Positions 35,401 to 43,429 of a DNA stretch of 64,000 nt are shown here, in pieces (position 1 is the stretch's first letter; every line of letters begins with the position of its first letter). Below the pieces are notes generated by a model. It did no database searches, was not told the origin of the DNA, and was given only the letters and a program-made list of their open reading frames with translations. The stretch is from PALSA-968 sp964387075. GTDB taxonomy: Bacteria; Bacteroidota; Bacteroidia; B-17B0; Aurantibacillaceae. Made by a program: the position numbers and the translations under genes. The stretch spans positions 310,001 to 374,000 of the forward strand of contig CAYLVB010000005.1 in NCBI GenBank assembly GCA_964387075.1, written 5' to 3'.

Positions 35401-35626
35401 GCAAAACGTGGCCGATAACTGGCTGAAAGTGAAAACCTGGCCTGTAAAATACCTGGCGGTGAACGATCTTTACATTTATACAGTGGGTTCCTTTAGCGAA
35501 GCTAAATTTGCGAAGAAGCTGCGTGAAGAAGTGATAGCCCTTGGCATTAACGACGCATTCGTTGTGGTTTACAAAGACGGCAAAAAGATATACGGTCCCG
35601 AAGCCGCGCAGTATCTAAACCGCTGA
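29456..35626 (+). CDS. Giant TPR/PD40/coiled-coil protein with three SPOR domains
   Basis: The 2056-residue exported protein has a signal peptide (about 15-34, ending LNGFAQ). Tetratricopeptide repeats (about 36-150) come first, then a PD40/WD40-like propeller (about 195-350; YPFLHPNGSVLYFASKGHNS) and a carboxypeptidase-regulatory-like domain (about 360-440), a head resembling PorE-type T9SS proteins. Next come some 1150 residues of Gln/Lys/Glu-rich coiled coil, split by at least five low-complexity linkers built from TNTVA units (about 499-535, 797-857, 955-970, 1329-1376 and 1603-1657). The C-terminus holds three SPOR domains (about 1688-1765, 1822-1895, 1967-2050; FRVQIGAFKN, YTVQVGVYGN, FKVQIGAFRR), which bind denuded peptidoglycan. 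No OmpA domain is present. It probably links the cell wall to an outer-membrane or motility complex. Confidence 0.88.
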   Translation: MRKGVRYSGMTGRQRTFLFLWIFLCLSALNGFAQTKNEEELKKQANQAFEDEDYASGFKLYSTLLANYPKDPMYNYRLGVCGLFTEPDKKKAIGFLQSASKKEKEVDKEVFFYLGKAYHFNYQFDEAIKYYTQYKSVGSSSMQKKLQVDHEIQCCKNAKRLLSNVKELVILDKKELSQADYFRSYDLKDIRGKLLAKPSDFTTEKDKKKKDRSIIYLPASKDQLYYASYGSGDNKDIYIVRRLPNGNWSKPENLPGAVNTEYDEDYPFLHPNGSVLYFASKGHNSMGGYDVFKSEFDEGTKKWKAPVNLDFPINSPNDDYLFVTDSLEKIAFLASTRQSTVGKVDVYRILTERRPAEFAFIKGTVVKKTQTQSVQARIKVKNIDTGDDMGTFTADANGEYNIKISNGGKYIFTVENAGFPTQSEGVTVPTAYSYKPYRQTIEYDDKKLVITNFFDTNEQDDNNYAQYMALIEEKSKMNVNASDFDVNPNDPLANPKNNTPTTNTAVTTNTVATTNTAVATNTTVATNTATTNNVSNKQLVDMAYTDAKEMQGEANDLKQDATNAFSAANSKQDQANDKKQEYTEMQNKANSETNPVKKQELQSEADKLKQEADLYDKQAKTANTIAQQLEVDANNKQKEANLNLQYAKALEEADKTKNNKEAIAKLENLQKQLEDLSKQKSQTNALVESIKADAQNKENELKAAEKKQDKINKEENEIKTQIADLDKQIEKTKDKGMLDNLNAQKDELNTDLADKQKESKTNQNKITTLKEESDALKSEAEYASNIKEGKEPVWVKPATTNTTVATTNTVVTTNTVAATNTLSTTNTNTVATTNTNTVAATNTTTVAATNTVSTNVQPNVYEEKFKKFEDDIAGLNNSGNTLDNNKKKSEVLTQYIAITDDAIKEKKQELAQAKTGDDKTRINKEIKDLTEKKNGLQKDEKLVINTIKEQEKQNAVAVNTNTATATNNIKDTSEIKLVADNEDPRIQNINTMVASSQGNFAEEQKVFSTTEYTDPKAQQLKKQADEKLAELMKENATLDQQLEQLKMDVAKENAAKNDKQIAQLNTQGNDLSAQALQLRKDAKTMSGADKQNALSKILALEKDAAGFKYQAAKLQYQSDDANYETNKEAITQITAQSDAQNPDVQQAQQLMNDAQRMKQAAGKLREEAEAQNDTEAKIGALGNADEKEKEALRKQEEALALLKKANPKANLVAGNKDKQIEDIKGKLAKETGTAISALKLLYDANTAEYNALLTDLNKAEKTSGSTPTELELKGKAADLHKKAIDDHNKLASLKEEKQKRESLLMINELMESAIAELKKAKQALGDGAVAANTNTTTVNTNTVATTNTVAATNTVAVNTNTVSSSNTVAVNTNATSLTPEQANEVKNSTEYKKYTSLQSDLVKYNQSAIQNEIASKEQKNKYEALQNEIATMPEGDAKKQKQQEADLARSRSDSLMELSNNTRKLAESKKQESDAYAKTLDQNTMNNINTVAATDTRPNTTSPTKYSSYSETYRVSATQKDDQLATLRNQPSSSDNLKEQNQIIDQYLKDLGDEVAAKKKEQQNTTDPGDKIKLAQQIKNLQTRRIELSNEKSTNENILRFASNNTATTNTVAATNTVTANTNTVTANTNTVAVNTNTVTANTNTVAASNTNTIKASTNDVKANGFEVKNNNAYSNANPIPLDEKLPEGITFRVQIGAFKNPIEPARFAGLAPIGAESTNFGFIRYQVGKFNDFQKANAVKNDLRKLKYSDAFVVAYRNGKRIPLSEALEELAKNGTDITPNANSTAGIDKNSNVPVNPEPPVTNVILLNSSGDLATLNGIFYTVQVGVYGNAVNAAGLLNLGPIFKEALPTGYYRYTAGIYSSFEKVNADRAKVNALGIRDAFVGGYLNGKRAAVNESLDKVAGNATFQLKEQPIIFPGANVTNTPVTNTPATNNTPATNVQPFSNGVTTGPAPTAENGVKVNDDGITFKVQIGAFRRQVPQNVADNWLKVKTWPVKYLAVNDLYIYTVGSFSEAKFAKKLREEVIALGINDAFVVVYKDGKKIYGPEAAQYLNR

Positions 35627-35820
35627 TCCTTTCATATTTTTTATTACATCATTCCCGGAGAAAATAAGCTTACATTTTTCCCTGTTCCCTTATCCGCCAT
35701 AATCAACCTACCAAAACTTGTTATCATCGAATAACAGGCGTGTAGACCACTCATCACTATTAACTTCGAATAAAGGAAAGTAACGCCGGCAGGGGTTTGC
35801 TTTTTTGAGAATCGTCGAAA

Positions 35821-38800
35821 ATGGGTGCTGAGAGGAGTGAGGACATCGTGAAAGTGAAAATTCCGTCGAAACGGGAGGTACGCACAGTAAGAATTTTGAT
35901 CTGCTGCGGTATTTTCTCCGCACTGGTGTTTTTCGGATGGTTCATTCAGAACGTGGAGTCAGGATATACCCCACTATTCTGGCTTTTGACCATTGCACTC
36001 TTGTTCAAACTGGCCAAGATGTTCAACGAATGGTATTATTACTGGAGTCCTTCCGTACCAAAAGCTCCTGCGCAAACACGAAACTGGACTGTTGACATTC
36101 TTACAACCTCCTGTCCCGGTGAGCCACGCGATATGATCATCCGTACATTAAGGGCGATGTGCGATGTTCGTTACCCGCATACGAACTATTTATGCGACGA
36201 GGGAGATGATCCTGAGCTGAAAAAAGTCTGCGAGGAACTAGGTGTGATACACGTAACGCGAAAAGAAAAAACAGACGCAAAGGCGGGCAATATCAATAAT
36301 GCCCTGAGAGGCGCCAGCGGAGAGATCTGCCTGGTGCTGGACCCTGATCACGTTCCGCGTCCCGAATTCCTGGATCGCGTGCTGCCTTATTTTGAGGATG
36401 AGAAGATCGGTTATGTACAATGCGTACAATCGTACGGAAACCAGGAAGAAAGCTTTATCGCGAGGGGAGCGGCCGAACAAACCTACCACTTCTACGGCCC
36501 CATGATGATGACCATGAATTCATTCGGCACCGTACAGGCCATTGGGGCCAATTGCACCTTTAGAAGGAAGGCGCTTGATTCTATTGGGGGACACGCGGCC
36601 GGCCTGGCAGAAGACATGCATACCGCGATGCAATTACAAGCTAAAGGCTGGAAGGCCGTGTACGTTCCGGAGGTCCTGGCACGAGGCCTTGTGCCCGCAA
36701 CACTTTCGGCTTATTATAAGCAGCAATTGAAATGGTCGCGCGGTGTGTTTGAACTGCTGTTCCGCGTGTACCCTGGCCTATTCAAAAATTTTACCTGGCG
36801 GCAACGCATCCATTATGCCAGCGTGCCCTGGTATTTCCTGTTCGGGCTTATTAATCTGATCGATATCATCATTCCTTTGGTGGCATTAGCCGTGGCTCGT
36901 GTTCCCTGGGAAGTGGACCTGGTTAATTTCGCCTGGTATTTCTTTCCGATGTGCGTGATGTCATTGCTCGTTCGTTTTTATGTGCAGCGCTGGCTTCTTG
37001 AAAAACATGAGCGCGGATTGCATATAACAGGTGGGATGTTGCGTGCCGCCACCTGGTGGATCTTCCTGGTAGGCTTTGTTTACGCCATATTCAATATAAA
37101 AGTACCCTACATACCCACTCCCAAAGAAGATGAGCACAGCAATTGTTTCCGCCTGAACATTCCCAATATATGCGTGATCCTGATTTCCATCACCTTTATT
37201 TGGTACGGACTTTCGATTGACTGGAGTCCATACAGCATGGCCATGGCCTTCTATTCGTTTGTTGTGATAGGCATGTTGGGGTACACTACACTCATGAGCC
37301 AGCAAAAATTTCTTGACGACGCAAAAAGGATCCTGAGTGGCATACCCGGATTGGTTCGGGTAAGCTCGAGCATCACTACTTTCTTAACAAGGACCCAGCA
37401 GAATATATACAGTTTTATGCAGAACGGCGCTACTGTTCTGATACTAGCAGGTTCACTTGCCTTTTTAAGTTACAGCACCATTGAGAACGAACCCGGCAAT
37501 GAAACCCAATTGATCTCCAAGGAAGGCGGAGGTTTTTTTATTGGGATTGAGTCTTCCGGCAAGGGCGGGATCCCGTTCATTCCACTTACAGGGATCAACC
37601 TGGTATCTGTAGAACAGGAATGGGCAGACACAGCATCTGCCTTCTCACCTATGACCCTGGGGAAGATCGACAAAAAAAATGCTGTGCCTTTCGTTTCCTG
37701 GAAAGTGAAAGAAACCATATATCCTTCGATCCTGCGCCACGAACAGGATGGCTTCCTGAAGAATTGCGCCGACAGAATAAGGTCTTTTGGAAAACCCATT
37801 TTCATTTCCCTGCCTTTGGACACTTCCCTGAACGGGAAAAGCGGAAACGAGTTTAAAAAGGCATGGCAGTACCTCAATACTTATTTCACCGGCCTGGGCA
37901 TATCCAACATCACCTGGGTGTGGTCGCCACGCCACCCTGCCTGTGAAGCCTTTTACCCCGGTGAAAAGTTTGTGGACTGGATAGGCGTACCCTGCGTGAA
38001 TTACGGAGATGCCAGCAACGACAACGACTGGTATAGTTTCTCCGACCTATATAAACCCTTCCGTGATCATTTAGGAAAATTTCAGAAGCCAATTATGATC
38101 ACCGGCATGGGCAGCCCGGCAGGAGTTGAGCAAACAAAATGGTTCGAAGCTGCTTTCTCTGCTATCCGTGAAAAGTACAGGGAGATCAAAGCGGTCATAC
38201 TCCACACAGGAATAGAAACATACCATTTTGCGAATGACCCAAAAACATACAAACTGGATTTTTCGCTCCATAAAGAAAGCTATGCAAGCTTGAATACACA
38301 GTTCGGTTCCAGCCCCTTTTCTATTTCGCCTTTGATAGGCAATGAGCACTATCTTGATCTTCCATCAAAAACGTACAACTCTCCCTTTGTAAAAGGCAAA
38401 CATGGAAATTACGAGCTCTGGGTGAACAACGAGCCCTGCTACTTTCGCGGAGTAGCCTATAACACCGCGCACGATTGGCGCGATGGCTTCATGCCGCTTA
38501 CCCGCAGGCAGGTTGAGAAAGATCTTGAAATGATAAAAGCCATGGGAGCCAACACCATTCGCCGCTACGACCATGGCATTTATGACCGAAACATCCTGAA
38601 CATCGCCGCCGAATACGATCTGAATGTGCTTTACGGCTTCTGGTTCGATCCCGCAACCGATTTTTACAAAGACTCCCTTGCCGTAAAAAAATACATACGC
38701 GATGTAGAAGCAAAGGTGATCGAGTTCAAAGACAAACAAGCCATCGTGGCCTGGTCGCTGGGCAACGAGACCTGGGGATTGCTGAAACATCATTATTCAA

Positions 38801-39633
38801 AGCCTTACCTGGTGAACGTACGGCGCCAGTATGTAAAAATGATCGAATATCTTGCGCGGCGCATTCATGAACTAGACCCGGCGAGGCCCGTGTTCTCCTG
38901 CATCGAGCATGAAGAATACCAATTGGCCGGCGAGCTGGTGGCTTTCCGTGATGGGGCACCCTCACTCGACGCGATGGGCATCAATTCTTATTATAAAGAA
39001 CAGATCTCGCAACTCGATCACATTACCTGGCAATTTGATTCGCTTCGCCCCTATCTTATATCCGAGTTCGGTCCGCGCGGCTACTGGGACCCGCACTATA
39101 ACCGGAGCAAAGATGGTCTTCTGACCGAAGACAGTGAAAAAGAAAAAGCGGCCTGGTATAACCAACAGTGGAACAATTACGTGCTGGCACACAAAGGCTC
39201 TAACATAGGCGGCTTTGCCTATTGCTGGCATGACCGGATGGAAGGCAGCTGCACCTGGTTTGGACTCACCGATTTCAAAGGCCGGCCTAAACCTTCCTAT
39301 TTTGCACTAAAAGAACTATGGACCGGAACAAAAACAGCAGGGCGCGATACCGAATTTGCCATTCAGTCGCCCGGAACTTACAAAGCAGGGAACGAATATG
39401 TATATACAGCTGTAGGCAATAGCGAAGGAAAACTCAAATACGAATGGTATCTCCATAAAAATAATTTCCTGGAACGCGTTAAAAACATTGAATACCTGGA
39501 TGAAGGAAGATCGGTGAAGGTGACGATCCCGAGAGAGCTCTCCATGTACCGGCTTTATCTCTACGTTAGTGATGAAGAAGGAAAAGTGAGTACCGCTTCG
39601 GTACCTATCCCGGTAACAAAAGAAAAATTATGA
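35821..39633 (+). CDS. Membrane GT2 glucan synthase fused to two glycosidase-like domains
   Basis: This is a 1270-residue three-part protein. Residues 1-530 form a processive GT2 synthase of the cellulose-synthase type: two N-terminal helices, DEGDD (126-130), D174-P-D176, the catalytic E264-D265 and QQLKWSRG (301-308, a variant of QxxRW), followed by several membrane helices. After another helix (about 541-558) comes a GH26-like barrel (about 565-820; ITWVWSPRHPACEAFYPG). The last part (about 835-1165) is a GH2/GH5-like barrel with acid/base E983 (SLGNETWG) and nucleophile E1082 (ISEFGPRG). A beta-sandwich tail ends the protein. Joining synthase and glycosidase is known from NdvB-type beta-glucan synthases. 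Its stop overlaps the next start by four bases. Polymer chemistry is unknown. Confidence 0.88.
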   Translation: MGAERSEDIVKVKIPSKREVRTVRILICCGIFSALVFFGWFIQNVESGYTPLFWLLTIALLFKLAKMFNEWYYYWSPSVPKAPAQTRNWTVDILTTSCPGEPRDMIIRTLRAMCDVRYPHTNYLCDEGDDPELKKVCEELGVIHVTRKEKTDAKAGNINNALRGASGEICLVLDPDHVPRPEFLDRVLPYFEDEKIGYVQCVQSYGNQEESFIARGAAEQTYHFYGPMMMTMNSFGTVQAIGANCTFRRKALDSIGGHAAGLAEDMHTAMQLQAKGWKAVYVPEVLARGLVPATLSAYYKQQLKWSRGVFELLFRVYPGLFKNFTWRQRIHYASVPWYFLFGLINLIDIIIPLVALAVARVPWEVDLVNFAWYFFPMCVMSLLVRFYVQRWLLEKHERGLHITGGMLRAATWWIFLVGFVYAIFNIKVPYIPTPKEDEHSNCFRLNIPNICVILISITFIWYGLSIDWSPYSMAMAFYSFVVIGMLGYTTLMSQQKFLDDAKRILSGIPGLVRVSSSITTFLTRTQQNIYSFMQNGATVLILAGSLAFLSYSTIENEPGNETQLISKEGGGFFIGIESSGKGGIPFIPLTGINLVSVEQEWADTASAFSPMTLGKIDKKNAVPFVSWKVKETIYPSILRHEQDGFLKNCADRIRSFGKPIFISLPLDTSLNGKSGNEFKKAWQYLNTYFTGLGISNITWVWSPRHPACEAFYPGEKFVDWIGVPCVNYGDASNDNDWYSFSDLYKPFRDHLGKFQKPIMITGMGSPAGVEQTKWFEAAFSAIREKYREIKAVILHTGIETYHFANDPKTYKLDFSLHKESYASLNTQFGSSPFSISPLIGNEHYLDLPSKTYNSPFVKGKHGNYELWVNNEPCYFRGVAYNTAHDWRDGFMPLTRRQVEKDLEMIKAMGANTIRRYDHGIYDRNILNIAAEYDLNVLYGFWFDPATDFYKDSLAVKKYIRDVEAKVIEFKDKQAIVAWSLGNETWGLLKHHYSKPYLVNVRRQYVKMIEYLARRIHELDPARPVFSCIEHEEYQLAGELVAFRDGAPSLDAMGINSYYKEQISQLDHITWQFDSLRPYLISEFGPRGYWDPHYNRSKDGLLTEDSEKEKAAWYNQQWNNYVLAHKGSNIGGFAYCWHDRMEGSCTWFGLTDFKGRPKPSYFALKELWTGTKTAGRDTEFAIQSPGTYKAGNEYVYTAVGNSEGKLKYEWYLHKNNFLERVKNIEYLDEGRSVKVTIPRELSMYRLYLYVSDEEGKVSTASVPIPVTKEKL

Positions 39634-42047
39634 AAAAGCTCTTCGTATCTATTTTTTTGTTCCCGGTACTTTTAAAGGCAGAAACATCTACTCTTGCTTC
39701 GTACACCGTGCAACAAACCATAGAGTATGTATGCGCGAATGCCGAAGAAGTTTACCTGGTGTGGGGCATCAACGACTGGAAAGAGCAGGACAAAGAACTT
39801 TGGCCGGCAGGCACCTACCGGAAAGGAAATCTGCACTACACCCCAATGCTCCTTAAAGATGGCAAATTCTCAGTAAAATTCACACTTAGATCGCATACTT
39901 TACTGGATTACGTTTTCTGGATTACGAAAGGACCGGCCGGTGTGCCTTCCGACATCTGGGATGTGAACAAAGATCCTCAAAGTGATTATCATAGCCTGGC
40001 ATTAAGCACGTGTTCAATACAGCACCTTTCACTTGAGGAGATACGCCCCAAACAGCAGTTATCGATCCTGAATTTCTCAGGTGGTCTATTTCTATTTTTA
40101 ATACTGGCACTGTCACTGGCATGGGGTTTTACCAGGCGATTTCAAAAAAGCAAGCCCGGTCCGTATAAACTGGTACTTGGCACCGGCGGCGCCACCGTCT
40201 TGCTGCTTTGCCTCATCAGACCTTCCGTATCTCTATTCAGCTGGGACCTTTACTACCATCCCTTGACGCATTTTCTCAAATTCCTGTTCGCTGGATTTTA
40301 TGATCATTTGTATATGAGTTGCCTTACCGTGATCTTTATTGGACTGCTATTCGCATTTCAAAAGTTCAGGCGAGTACAATATGCACTAGCCTGCACCTTC
40401 ATTTTCCTTGGATTGCTATCGCTACTGTGCGGAATAATGAATATAAGGCTCGTGGAATTATTGGGTAAGCCTTTCAACGCACGCTGGCTCTATTATTCCG
40501 GTTTTCTGGACAGCCTGGATGCAAAAAGCGCGGTGGCTTCCAATGTTACCGCGGCATATCTTCTGAATGTGATCCTGGTATGCCTGGCCTTTGCCGCTTT
40601 ATGCATCCTTTTGATCTACCTCGCGTCCATCATCCAGATGAGCGGCAGAACAAAACGTATTGCCGCAAGCGTTCTAGTTCTTTTAAACCTGGGGTACCTT
40701 GTTACAGCAGGCAACGCGCTTCCGGCCTATAATATAGAACCTGATAAGCTCGCCAACCCCGTGGCAGCATTCCTGGGATCGGTCAACCCATTTGCCGCCG
40801 AGCCACAACTTTACAGCATGCAGGTTGCCGACAGTCTTACATTTTCAGTAGCAAAAAAAACAGATCGGGCCGTCGCGCATCATTCACTTTATGCTGGAAA
40901 AATAAAAAATGTGCTGTTGGTGGTGCTTGAATCCACAGCCGCAGAGTATGTGCAGCCTTATGACACTTTATACAAAGTTACACCGGCACTCGAAAAGCAA
41001 CTTGAACACGCGATCGTTTTCGAAAACATGTACGCGCACGCGCCTGCCACCAACAAATCCATGGTATGCCTGCTGGGATCGCTTTACCCCTGGTTGTCGT
41101 ATGCCAGTCTTACACAGGAACATCCCGATGTTAAAATCCCAACGCTCAGTTCCGAATTGGCGCGGGCGGGTTACAGAACTTCCTTCTTCAATTCGGCCGA
41201 TAATCGCTTCCAGAAGGCAGGCGAATTCCTGGCCAATCACCACTTTGATGAAATAAAGGATTGCAAAAGCACGCAGTGCGCGAACCAGTTCCAGGAAAAA
41301 GATGAAAAATGGAACCCTTTAGATGGCATTGATGACGCCTGCAGCGCCGAAGCGCTCTTAAGCTGGATCAAAAAGGATCCTTCAAAACCCTTTTTCAGTG
41401 TATGGTGGACCTACCAGACACATTATCCTTATTATACTTCCGGGAAAGAAACTATGTACGTTGCTTCAGACACGATCCTGAACCGTTACCTCAACGCGGT
41501 GAACCACAGCGACAGGATCCTGCAAAACATATTGGATGAATTGATGAGCAATAGACTGGACAGTTCCACCTTAGTAGTTGTGATCGGAGATCATGGCGAA
41601 GCATTCGGTCGCCACGATCAAACTACGCATGCATCGAAGATCTACGAAGAGAACGTGCATATTCCCTGCATGTTCATCAACCCGATTTTTCAAAGCGCAC
41701 GTAAAAAAGATATTGGCGGCACGGTTGACATTGCCCCCAGCATTATGCACATACTGGGATACCCGGCACCCGGCAAATGGCAAGGTGTTGACCTTTTTGC
41801 GGTTTCACAGAACAGAACTTATTTCTTCTGCCCTTGGTCTGATCACCTCTTCGGTTTCCGCGAAGGAAATATGAAATACATCTATAACGCTACACGCAAC
41901 AGCACAGAGGCGTACGACCTTTTAAAGGATCCGACCGAACAGCATAACATCGCCACGAAGATCAATGTAGAGGTGGCGCATCAAAAGCTGGCAGGCTGGG
42001 TGCAATACCAGCAGGGTTACATGCAGAAATTACTTGTTAAACAATAA
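39630..42047 (+). CDS. LTA-synthase/OpgB-like alkaline-phosphatase-fold transferase with N-terminal carbohydrate-binding-like domain
   Basis: The 805-residue envelope protein starts with a signal peptide (ending LKAE) and an E-set/CBM48-like domain (about 22-130; VYLVWGINDWKEQD resembles the glycogen-binding core). About six membrane helices (150-370) lead to a sulfatase-fold catalytic domain (about 425-790). That domain contains LLVVLESTAAEY, a predicted nucleophile in APATNKSM (T474 region), FFSVWWTYQTHYPY and IGDHGEAFGRHDQ with metal-binding Asp and His. The topology matches LtaS, OpgB/MdoB and phosphoethanolamine transferases, which modify surface glycans. The four-base overlap with the GT2 fusion suggests it decorates the polymer made by that enzyme. 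A true sulfatase is less likely because no CxPSR motif is present. Confidence 0.85.
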   Translation: MKKLFVSIFLFPVLLKAETSTLASYTVQQTIEYVCANAEEVYLVWGINDWKEQDKELWPAGTYRKGNLHYTPMLLKDGKFSVKFTLRSHTLLDYVFWITKGPAGVPSDIWDVNKDPQSDYHSLALSTCSIQHLSLEEIRPKQQLSILNFSGGLFLFLILALSLAWGFTRRFQKSKPGPYKLVLGTGGATVLLLCLIRPSVSLFSWDLYYHPLTHFLKFLFAGFYDHLYMSCLTVIFIGLLFAFQKFRRVQYALACTFIFLGLLSLLCGIMNIRLVELLGKPFNARWLYYSGFLDSLDAKSAVASNVTAAYLLNVILVCLAFAALCILLIYLASIIQMSGRTKRIAASVLVLLNLGYLVTAGNALPAYNIEPDKLANPVAAFLGSVNPFAAEPQLYSMQVADSLTFSVAKKTDRAVAHHSLYAGKIKNVLLVVLESTAAEYVQPYDTLYKVTPALEKQLEHAIVFENMYAHAPATNKSMVCLLGSLYPWLSYASLTQEHPDVKIPTLSSELARAGYRTSFFNSADNRFQKAGEFLANHHFDEIKDCKSTQCANQFQEKDEKWNPLDGIDDACSAEALLSWIKKDPSKPFFSVWWTYQTHYPYYTSGKETMYVASDTILNRYLNAVNHSDRILQNILDELMSNRLDSSTLVVVIGDHGEAFGRHDQTTHASKIYEENVHIPCMFINPIFQSARKKDIGGTVDIAPSIMHILGYPAPGKWQGVDLFAVSQNRTYFFCPWSDHLFGFREGNMKYIYNATRNSTEAYDLLKDPTEQHNIATKINVEVAHQKLAGWVQYQQGYMQKLLVKQ

Positions 42048-42052
42048 AGGAA

Positions 42053-43348
42053 TTATTTTTTTACATAGAATGGCGCATTGGCCGTTGCCATGTGGTTCTT
42101 TCCATCGTAGGCGGTAACAAATAAGCGATAGGGTCCTTCCTTTTGCGGGGCCTTGAACGAAAGTGCTTTGGTCTTTCCATCAAGAATAAGACCCGGAAGC
42201 GGGGCAGGCTTTGCCTCTACATCCCCACCTTCTTTTTTCTCCGTACTTTCGGGATAGATCTCCCAGTAATAATAGATCGTGTCGGAATCGGGATCCTTCA
42301 CATCCGTGTATGCCATGTGCTTTGTTCCCGGCTTGAGGTAAGCGCCTGTATGCGTAGCCAGGTTATCAATACCAACAGGTACTATAGAAGGTGCGCGATT
42401 GTCTCTTTCCTTACCTGTCCACTCTTTCTGCAGCACATCCAGCACGCCTATTTCCTGGCCGTCTTCAGAAAATAAACTAAGCAGGGTATGTGTCCTGGCC
42501 TGTTTCCACCCCCAATAAAAAACATAAGAACCCAGGCAACGGTCGTAATTGTCCTTGATCCCTACCTTATATCTTTCTGCGCATGCCTCTGCCTTTTGTG
42601 TGCTGGTCTCTTCAATAAACGCACCCCATGGAACTTTATCACATTCCCAATACCCGGAAGCTCCCCACTCACCAATAATGTAAGGCCCGTTCCAACCCGC
42701 TTCGGTTATATCCTTTCTTACAGGAGCTATCCATTTGAAAGCGTTGATAGAAAGTATATCCAGGTCGGGACAACGTTTCATCAATTGTTTGATATGAGGT
42801 GCAGGCACCCCCGCCAACATGGTGGTGGTTGGATGATTGGGGTCTACTTCATGAATGAACTTTACAATGTCGTGCACGGCATCCCACACCGCGAAATTCT
42901 TTGCGAACTGGTCGATCTCATTTCCCACACCCCACATCAGCAAGGCAGGGTGATCTTTATACTTAAGCACTTGTTTTTTAACTTCCTCAAATTGTTTTTT
43001 CACCGCATTCCTGTCGCTGTAATTGAAGCCTTTTCTTTCATGGCCCAGCTCCAATCCTAACGTGACAGTAAGTCCCAGGGCGTAGGCTTTATCAAGATAA
43101 GCTTCCGCTCCATCCGTGCTCCATAGACGTACGGAATTTCCCCCATACTCTTTTAATTTATCGTAGTATTTATATCCCCCTGCTCCTTGTATCCAATAGG
43201 GTTGCCCATTACGGTAAAGGCGGTAGCGGTCGCCCTCTTTTTTAACGGTTACCTGGGCTGGCGTGTTCTTTTTTGAAACGGAAGAGCCGGTGAGTGAAGC
43301 GCTGAAAGCAGCGGCTAGTATCAATGCAATTTTGCCGAATGAACGCAT
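42053..43348 (-). CDS. Secreted TIM-barrel glycosidase, relative of the GT2-fusion barrel
   Basis: The 431-residue protein has a signal peptide (1-20) and a (beta/alpha)8 glycosidase domain (about 33-320). The acid/base is E144 (WGVGNEID) and the nucleophile is E227 (IIGEWGASGYW), the spacing and context of clan GH-A (GH2/GH5-like) enzymes. A C-terminal beta-sandwich (about 330-430; KHMAYTDVKDPDSDTIYYYW) follows, similar in layout to the tail of the GT2 fusion. Its stop lies five bases from the stop of the transferase gene, so the two operons converge. It would act in the periplasm or outside the cell, trimming or transferring the same glycan. Confidence 0.85.
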   Translation of the reverse strand: MRSFGKIALILAAAFSASLTGSSVSKKNTPAQVTVKKEGDRYRLYRNGQPYWIQGAGGYKYYDKLKEYGGNSVRLWSTDGAEAYLDKAYALGLTVTLGLELGHERKGFNYSDRNAVKKQFEEVKKQVLKYKDHPALLMWGVGNEIDQFAKNFAVWDAVHDIVKFIHEVDPNHPTTTMLAGVPAPHIKQLMKRCPDLDILSINAFKWIAPVRKDITEAGWNGPYIIGEWGASGYWECDKVPWGAFIEETSTQKAEACAERYKVGIKDNYDRCLGSYVFYWGWKQARTHTLLSLFSEDGQEIGVLDVLQKEWTGKERDNRAPSIVPVGIDNLATHTGAYLKPGTKHMAYTDVKDPDSDTIYYYWEIYPESTEKKEGGDVEAKPAPLPGLILDGKTKALSFKAPQKEGPYRLFVTAYDGKNHMATANAPFYVKK

Positions 43349-43352
43349 ATTA

Positions 43353-43360
43353 CAAAATTA
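43353..43360 (-). promoter_or_regulatory. -7 element TAATTTTG four bases before the glycosidase start
   Basis: On the minus strand TAATTTTG ends four bases before the ATG at 43348, implying a leaderless or nearly leaderless transcript. No TTG is found at the expected upstream distance. Confidence 0.5.
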
Positions 43361-43429
43361 ACCCCCAGCTTTCGGGAGATCCTTGATTTTCGGTAAGTGA
43401 TAGTTTTTAATAGCCGGCGAAAGAAGTTC

